A stretch of 18,147 nucleotides of DNA from an uncultured Desulfovibrio sp. (GTDB lineage: Bacteria > Desulfobacterota > Desulfovibrionia > Desulfovibrionales > Desulfovibrionaceae), in the NCBI GenBank assembly GCA_947177085.1, contig CAMWTD010000019.1, positions 1 through 18,147 on the forward strand. The letters run 5' to 3'. Below are positions 14,261 to 18,147 of the stretch, piece by piece (the stretch's first letter is position 1; every line of letters starts with the position of its first letter). The notes under the pieces were generated by a model. The model did not search any database. It was not told where the DNA came from and saw nothing but the letters and a program-made list of their open reading frames with translations. Made by a program: the position numbers and the translations under genes.

Positions 14261-15835
14261 CTACTTGGCGGCGGCCTCCTGCTGCGTCACCGGCCGGTAG
14301 TCCTGGCCGAACCAGACCTGCGGCGCTTCCGGGAAAGTGGGCAGGATCTTGGTCCAGGGGTTCTGCTGCAGGAACTCGTGGTCCTGCTGGAGCTTGCGGC
14401 TCATCTTGAGCATGGGCGGCACGAGCTTCTTGATGTCCTGGGCCATGATGGGCGCGATGCCCCAGTTGGTGGCCTGCTCGGCCAGCTCCACGGCCTTCTG
14501 GCTGCACTCCATGGAGGTCATGAGCGTATCCAGCGACTTGGAGGGGTTGTGGAAGCCCACGCCGTTCTCGGCGGAGACATAATCCCAGAACATCTGGCCC
14601 TTGCGGTTGATTTCCCGCGCCTCGGCCATGAGCCTGTCATAGTCGGGCGACTTGGGGCCGTCCCAGAGCATGGCCTGGCGGATGGCCTCGTGCGCGCGCA
14701 CGGAAGCCTCCTCAGCCTTGAGGAGCTGGTTGTAGGTCTTGGACTGCACGTAGAGCACCCGGCCCTTGAGGTATTCGGGGGTCTTGTCATAGTGGCACTG
14801 GCGGCAGGCGCGCAGTTCCGGGTCCTTCAGGGGCGAGGTCATCCAGTGGCTGGAGAACTTCGCGCCGCCCTGGCGCATGTAGGGCATGTGGCAGTCCGCG
14901 CAGGAGACGCCGGCCGAGCCGTGGGGGCCGTTGCTCCACATCTCGTAGTCCGGGTGCTGCATCTTGATGCACGGCGTCTTGGAGGCGGCGTGCACGAAGT
15001 CCACGAACTGGGTTTCCTTGCCCTCGGCGTTCTTGGGGCCGTGCGACTTGTAATACTGATACATGTCCTCGGGGTCGAGGCCATTGTCCCACGGGAAGAC
15101 GGGCTTGGCCGTGGGGCCGTTGCCCTTGGCCGTGAAATAGTATTCCACATGGCACTGGGCGCACACGAGGCTGCGCTTCTCGTTGCGCGAGATCTTGCTC
15201 CAGTCGCGGCCGGAGCGCTTGAGCCAGTCCTGCAGGGGCACGGAATAGAGCCGGAGCTCCATGGTGGCCGGGTCATGACAGGTGGCGCAGGAGATGGAAT
15301 TCTGGATCTCGTTGACCTTGTCGGGCGCGCGGAAGCTGTTCACGTCCTTGGCCCAGAATTCGTCGCCGTATTCCTTGATCCAGTTCATCATCTTGGGCGT
15401 CTTGCAGTTCCAGCAGGTCGCCGGCAGGCCGCCCTTTTCCGCATAGCGGTTGATGCGGTCGATGTTGACGAAGTCCTCGATGGCGCGGGTGTGGCCCCTG
15501 GTCTCGTTGTATTCGTACATGAAGGGGTAGCCGAGCCACAGGTTCTTCAGGTAGGGCTGGGCGTACTTGTAGCCCACGGGCAGCGGATCCACGTTGTCGT
15601 TCTTGTGGTAGGGGATGGAGCCCTTGTAGACCGTCATCTCCTTGTCGCGGTTGGTCCACATGTAGGGTTCGTACTGGTTGGGGAACTGCTGCTTGAAGGC
15701 GTCCATGGAGATGTTGTCCGGGTTGATGCCCGTCTTGTAGGTGGGGGCCTTCAACTCGGTACTGACGTCGTTGCAGCCGCACGCGAGCAGCGCCGCAAGG
15801 GCGATGCAACAGAGGGAAAAGCCTTTCCTAATCAT
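14261..15835 (-). CDS. nrfA: Cytochrome c nitrite reductase catalytic subunit, lipoprotein type
   Basis: NrfA reduces nitrite to ammonium with six electrons, and can also act on hydroxylamine, nitric oxide and sulfite. The 524-residue precursor has a lipoprotein signal peptide ending in LLAC or CGC (Cys19/Cys21), so it is anchored outside the membrane. Five haem sites are seen: the active-site CWNCK (141-145, lysine-ligated), CATCH (183), CAQCH (225), CADCH (312) and CRQCH (344). The catalytic Arg113 (RGH), Tyr232 (VEYYF) and His294 (KMQHPDYE) are present, and Glu231, Lys291 and Gln293 fit the calcium site. Its ATG overlaps the nrfH stop by eight bases. A strong terminator follows. The electron donor is the NrfH quinol dehydrogenase encoded upstream. 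The protein is complete and normal for the Desulfovibrio-type enzyme. Confidence 0.98.
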   Translation of the reverse strand: MIRKGFSLCCIALAALLACGCNDVSTELKAPTYKTGINPDNISMDAFKQQFPNQYEPYMWTNRDKEMTVYKGSIPYHKNDNVDPLPVGYKYAQPYLKNLWLGYPFMYEYNETRGHTRAIEDFVNIDRINRYAEKGGLPATCWNCKTPKMMNWIKEYGDEFWAKDVNSFRAPDKVNEIQNSISCATCHDPATMELRLYSVPLQDWLKRSGRDWSKISRNEKRSLVCAQCHVEYYFTAKGNGPTAKPVFPWDNGLDPEDMYQYYKSHGPKNAEGKETQFVDFVHAASKTPCIKMQHPDYEMWSNGPHGSAGVSCADCHMPYMRQGGAKFSSHWMTSPLKDPELRACRQCHYDKTPEYLKGRVLYVQSKTYNQLLKAEEASVRAHEAIRQAMLWDGPKSPDYDRLMAEAREINRKGQMFWDYVSAENGVGFHNPSKSLDTLMTSMECSQKAVELAEQATNWGIAPIMAQDIKKLVPPMLKMSRKLQQDHEFLQQNPWTKILPTFPEAPQVWFGQDYRPVTQQEAAAK

Positions 15836-16316
15836 AGCCCACCGTCCTTTCGCTTATGGGAGTGAAACGCCTGTGCGCGACGCTTCTGTGGCAATCCGTG
15901 CAATAGGGCTTGACGGCCATGCTGGCCACCGTGGCGTTGACCGGCGCGTGGCAGTTGATGCAGTTCTGGTTGACCACGTCGCGATGCCTCTTGGAGGCCG
16001 GGATGGGAATGCTCTTGCCCTGGAAGTTCCCGATGATGTCCTCCGCGCCCGCCTGCGCCTTGAAGGGGATCTTGGCGAGCAGCGCGTGCGGCGCGTGACA
16101 TTCGTTACAGGAGAGCCTGGCGTGCATCCCCATTTTCTGCGTCACCGCCGCCTCGTGCATGATGTGGCACGTGGCGCAGAACTGGCGCTGGTCCGTGGCG
16201 TTGAGCGCCCAGGCGAACACCGCGGACAATACGACGCCGATGACGAGGCCGCTGAAGAGAAATTTCCACACATGGGCCCTGGGCTGCTTGCCCGGCCCGT
16301 TCCTGGCACCATCCAT
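15828..16316 (-). CDS. nrfH: NrfH, membrane-bound tetrahaem quinol dehydrogenase
   Basis: NrfH takes electrons from menaquinol and passes them to NrfA. The 162-residue protein of the NapC/NirT family has one N-terminal membrane anchor (about residues 17-38, WKFLFSGLVIGVVLSAVFAW) and four haem sites: CATCH (47-51) with Met53 placed as the unusual axial ligand, CNECH (70), CINCH (119) and CTDCH (139). The ATG at 16316 was chosen because GGGGGG lies four bases upstream and the membrane anchor follows at the right distance; the frame stays open for 45 codons upstream, but that part is the intergenic region. It is the first gene of the two-gene nrfHA operon. Confidence 0.97.
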   Translation of the reverse strand: MDGARNGPGKQPRAHVWKFLFSGLVIGVVLSAVFAWALNATDQRQFCATCHIMHEAAVTQKMGMHARLSCNECHAPHALLAKIPFKAQAGAEDIIGNFQGKSIPIPASKRHRDVVNQNCINCHAPVNATVASMAVKPYCTDCHRSVAHRRFTPISERTVGYD

Positions 16317-16364
16317 GAGTCCCCCCTTGATCAGGCAGTTCAGGTTGCGTGGGCCTTTCCCAAG

Positions 16365-16394
16365 GTCTAACTTCTCTGCAAAAATTTTGCAAGA
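16365..16394 (-). promoter_or_regulatory. Candidate nrfHA promoter
   Basis: On the minus strand TTGCAA (16392-16387) is followed after 17 bases by TAGACC (16369-16364), about 50 bases before the nrfH start. The -10 is weak, as would fit an activated promoter. The palindrome TGCAAAA-A-TTTTGCA (16377-16391) lies across the -35 and spacer. Confidence 0.3.
16377..16391. promoter_or_regulatory. Perfect 15-base palindrome between nrfH and the EamA gene
   Basis: TGCAAAA, one central A, TTTTGCA. It is a compact two-fold symmetric site in the shared upstream region of two divergent genes and could be an operator. It does not match the TTGTGA- or TTGACC-type half-sites I associate with Crp/Fnr or HcpR regulators. 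It may also be chance in an AT-rich patch. Confidence 0.35.
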
Positions 16395-16470
16395 GGCTTT
16401 TCTTACATTGACAGAAAGGCTTTCCTGGGCAAGGGTGCGTTTTGCTTGCATTTGTGAATCAGGGAGATCT

Positions 16471-17403
16471 ATGGCCCACGGTTTTCTCGGCTACGGCAGC
16501 GCGCTGCTCGCCACCGTCATCTGGTCGGGCAAGTTTGTGGTCTCGCGCGCCGTGGCGGACCTCATCCCGCCGTGGCAGTGCAATTTCTGGCGCTGGCTCG
16601 TCGCGCTTCTGGTCATCCTGCCCTTCGCGTGGAAGGGCCTTCGCGCGGACTGGCCCGCCATCCGCAAAGAATGGCGCTATCTCACGCTCATGGCCATTCT
16701 CGGCGTCACCCTGATGAATACCCTCATCTACAAGGCCGGCCAGACGACGACCAGCCTCAACATGGCCCTGCTCGTGCCAACCGCGCCCATCGTCATCCTC
16801 ATCTTTTCGCGCCTGCTCTACGGGGAGCCGCTCACGGCGAGGCGGCTCGCCGGTGTGGGCCTTGTGCTCTGCGGCGTCGTCCTGCTCGTGAGCCGGGGCG
16901 ACTTCGCCAGGCTCACCGGCCTGCATTTCAACGGCGGCGACGCCTGGGCGCTCGCCGGGGCCTTTTGCTTCGGGCTCTATTCGCTTTTCATGCGCCAACG
17001 GCCGCGCGACCTTTCGGCGCTGGGCTTCAATGTGGCGACCTTTGCCATCGGGCTTGTCATCTCGCTGCCCTTCACCGTGGCCGAGGCCTGCCTTTTGCCG
17101 CTGCCGGAGGCGAGCGCGCCGGTCATCATCAGCGTCATCTACACGGGCGTGGGCTGCTCCTTCGTGTCCTTCTGGCTCTGGACGCTGGCCGTGGACAGGA
17201 TTGGCCCGGTGCGCGCGGGCATGGTCTATTACAGCCTGCCCATCTTCGCGGCCATCGGCTCGTTTCTGGTGCTTGGCGAGCGCGTGACCGGTGCGCAACT
17301 CGCGGGCGGCGCGCTTATCATCGGCGGCATCCTCGCGGCCACCTGGCCGCACAAGGGAGCAACAACAGGACAAGGAGAAAGGAAAGATGGACGCCCAAAC
17401 TGA
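16471..17403 (+). CDS. EamA-family (DMT superfamily) transporter
   Basis: This is a 310-residue integral membrane protein with ten predicted helices in two repeats of five, the plan of the drug/metabolite transporter superfamily. The first EamA repeat begins GYGSALLATVIWSGKFVVSRAV and ends in RRLAGVGLVLCGVVLLV. The second begins GDAWALAGAFCFGLYSLFMRQ and ends in GAQLAGGALIIGGILAATW, with the typical YYSLPIFAAIGSFLVLGE before it. The substrate cannot be told; family members export amino acids, nucleotides or other metabolites. The ATG at 16471 has GGGAG six bases upstream; the frame is open further upstream into nrfH on the other strand, which is not coding. A TTGACA at 16409-16414 is present, but no good -10 follows. 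Its last 17 bases overlap rdgB. Confidence 0.9.
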   Translation: MAHGFLGYGSALLATVIWSGKFVVSRAVADLIPPWQCNFWRWLVALLVILPFAWKGLRADWPAIRKEWRYLTLMAILGVTLMNTLIYKAGQTTTSLNMALLVPTAPIVILIFSRLLYGEPLTARRLAGVGLVLCGVVLLVSRGDFARLTGLHFNGGDAWALAGAFCFGLYSLFMRQRPRDLSALGFNVATFAIGLVISLPFTVAEACLLPLPEASAPVIISVIYTGVGCSFVSFWLWTLAVDRIGPVRAGMVYYSLPIFAAIGSFLVLGERVTGAQLAGGALIIGGILAATWPHKGATTGQGERKDGRPN

Positions 17404-18040
17404 AGCTAAAGCCGCGCACGGCCGCCCGCGCGTGGTGCTCGCCACGCGCAATGCCGGCAAGATCGCCGAGCTTGCGGGCCCGCTTTCGGCCTTCGGGGTC
17501 GAGCTTGTGGGGCTCGACGCCTTTCCCGAAATCGGCGAGATCGAGGAAAATGGCGTCACTTTTGAGGAAAACGCGCTTATCAAGGCGCGCGCCGTGGCCA
17601 AGACCACCGGCTTGACGGCCATCGCCGACGATTCCGGCCTCATGGTGGATGCGCTCGGCGGCGCGCCCGGCGTGTACTCGGCGCGCTACGCGGACGACTG
17701 GGAGATGCTCCCCGGCGAAAACCGGGATGGCCGCAACATCCGCAAGTTGCTTGACGCCCTGAAGAACGTGCCCGAGGGGGAGCGCGCCTGCCGTTTCGTG
17801 ACGGTCATGGCGGCGGTGCGCCCGGACGGGCGCGAGCTTGCCGTGCGCGGGGAGTGGCCCGGAACCCTGCTCCAAAGCCCGCGCGGCAGCAACGGGTTTG
17901 GCTATGCCCCGGTTTTTTTTGACGCGGACATCGGCCGCACGGCCGCCGAGCTCACGCGGGAGGAAAAAACTGCCCGCAGCCATCGTGGCCGGGCGGCCGC
18001 CGCCCTGCTTGAGCGCTGGCGCGACTTTATGGGCGCGTGA
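17387..18040 (+). CDS. rdgB: XTP/dITP diphosphatase (RdgB/HAM1 family)
   Basis: This enzyme hydrolyses non-canonical purine nucleoside triphosphates (XTP, ITP, dITP) to monophosphates, keeping them out of DNA and RNA. The 217-residue protein has LATRNAGKIAEL at the start, EENGVTFEENALIKARA, the catalytic DDSGLMVDALGGAPGVYSARYA, and the C-terminal SHRGRAAAAL. The motif normally read as GFGYDP is GFGYAP here (Ala174, codon 17906-17908). The start at 17387 has AAGGAG and AAAGGA upstream and adds about 14 residues before the conserved core. It overlaps the transporter gene by 17 bases, so the two are co-transcribed. The rest of the protein is normal for the family. Confidence 0.95.
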   Translation: MDAQTEAKAAHGRPRVVLATRNAGKIAELAGPLSAFGVELVGLDAFPEIGEIEENGVTFEENALIKARAVAKTTGLTAIADDSGLMVDALGGAPGVYSARYADDWEMLPGENRDGRNIRKLLDALKNVPEGERACRFVTVMAAVRPDGRELAVRGEWPGTLLQSPRGSNGFGYAPVFFDADIGRTAAELTREEKTARSHRGRAAAALLERWRDFMGA

Positions 18041-18147
18041 GAGGCCGTTGCCCTGGGGACGCCCCCGCGCGGCGGAGGGCGCTCCCGGGAATGCTTGAAA
18101 GTCTCTAAACTTTTTCTTGGAATTGCCGATTGCCCTGAAAGAGGCGT
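18041..18147 (+). promoter_or_regulatory. Region after rdgB with a candidate promoter
   Basis: No gene is seen in the last 107 bases. A GC hairpin (CGCCC...GGGCG, about 18060-18081) without a T tract follows rdgB. TTGAAA (18095-18100) and TGGAAT (18118-18123) are 17 bases apart in an AT-rich patch and may be a promoter for a gene beyond the window. Confidence 0.25.

Noticed and set aside
14378..15865. 495-codon plus-strand frame opposite nrfA
   Set aside because: nrfA on the other strand is certain from its five haem motifs.

Overview
The window is a GC-rich chromosomal segment with densely packed, conserved housekeeping genes. It most resembles a sulfate-reducing member of the Desulfovibrionaceae. 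The grounds are the NrfHA cytochrome c nitrite reductase with a lipoprotein-type NrfA, a fused ispDF, the order acpS-nnr-tsaE-lysC, and an RNase P RNA gene between a zinc-ribbon protein gene and ispDF. This placement rests on gene order and protein style recalled from the group; no database search was run, and the species is not determined. I see no mobile element, CRISPR array, tRNA gene, rRNA gene or phage gene.

Layout. From 1 to 4012 the plus strand carries the 3' part of a coiled-coil/zinc-ribbon protein gene, rnpB, ispDF (isoprenoid precursors) and an acyl-CoA ligase. From 4019 to 7933 the minus strand carries a tight operon read right to left: acpS, nnr (NAD(P)HX repair), tsaE, lysC and a very small lipoprotein-like ORF that fits the gap before the convergent ligase gene. 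An AT-rich intergenic region (7934-8136) separates acpS from the divergent ugd (UDP-glucose dehydrogenase). ugd converges on a rhomboid-protease gene, which follows rpmB (ribosomal protein L28) and its terminator on the minus strand. A divergent regulatory region (10722-11024) then leads on the plus strand to a small two-helix membrane protein with its own promoter and terminator. After it come a chorismate-mutase-like/EPSP-synthase-like fusion and an overlapping VIT1/CCC1-type membrane protein. These converge on nrfHA (minus strand), which share a strong terminator. nrfH is divergent from an EamA-family transporter whose end overlaps rdgB (XTP/dITP pyrophosphatase).

Most of the window is ordinary core metabolism. 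The parts that deserve a second look are otherwise familiar proteins with altered key residues. TsaE has lost the Walker A lysine and threonine. The EPSP-synthase-like protein lacks the catalytic motifs and is fused to an altered chorismate mutase domain. Its overlapping partner has a VIT-type membrane domain behind what looks like a ferritin-like domain without metal ligands. RdgB has an Asp-to-Ala change in a conserved motif. The tiny lipoprotein ORF after lysC, the start of ispDF directly on the 3' end of rnpB, and the hairpins in the rpmB leader are also of interest. I did not find convincing evidence for a wholly new multi-gene system.
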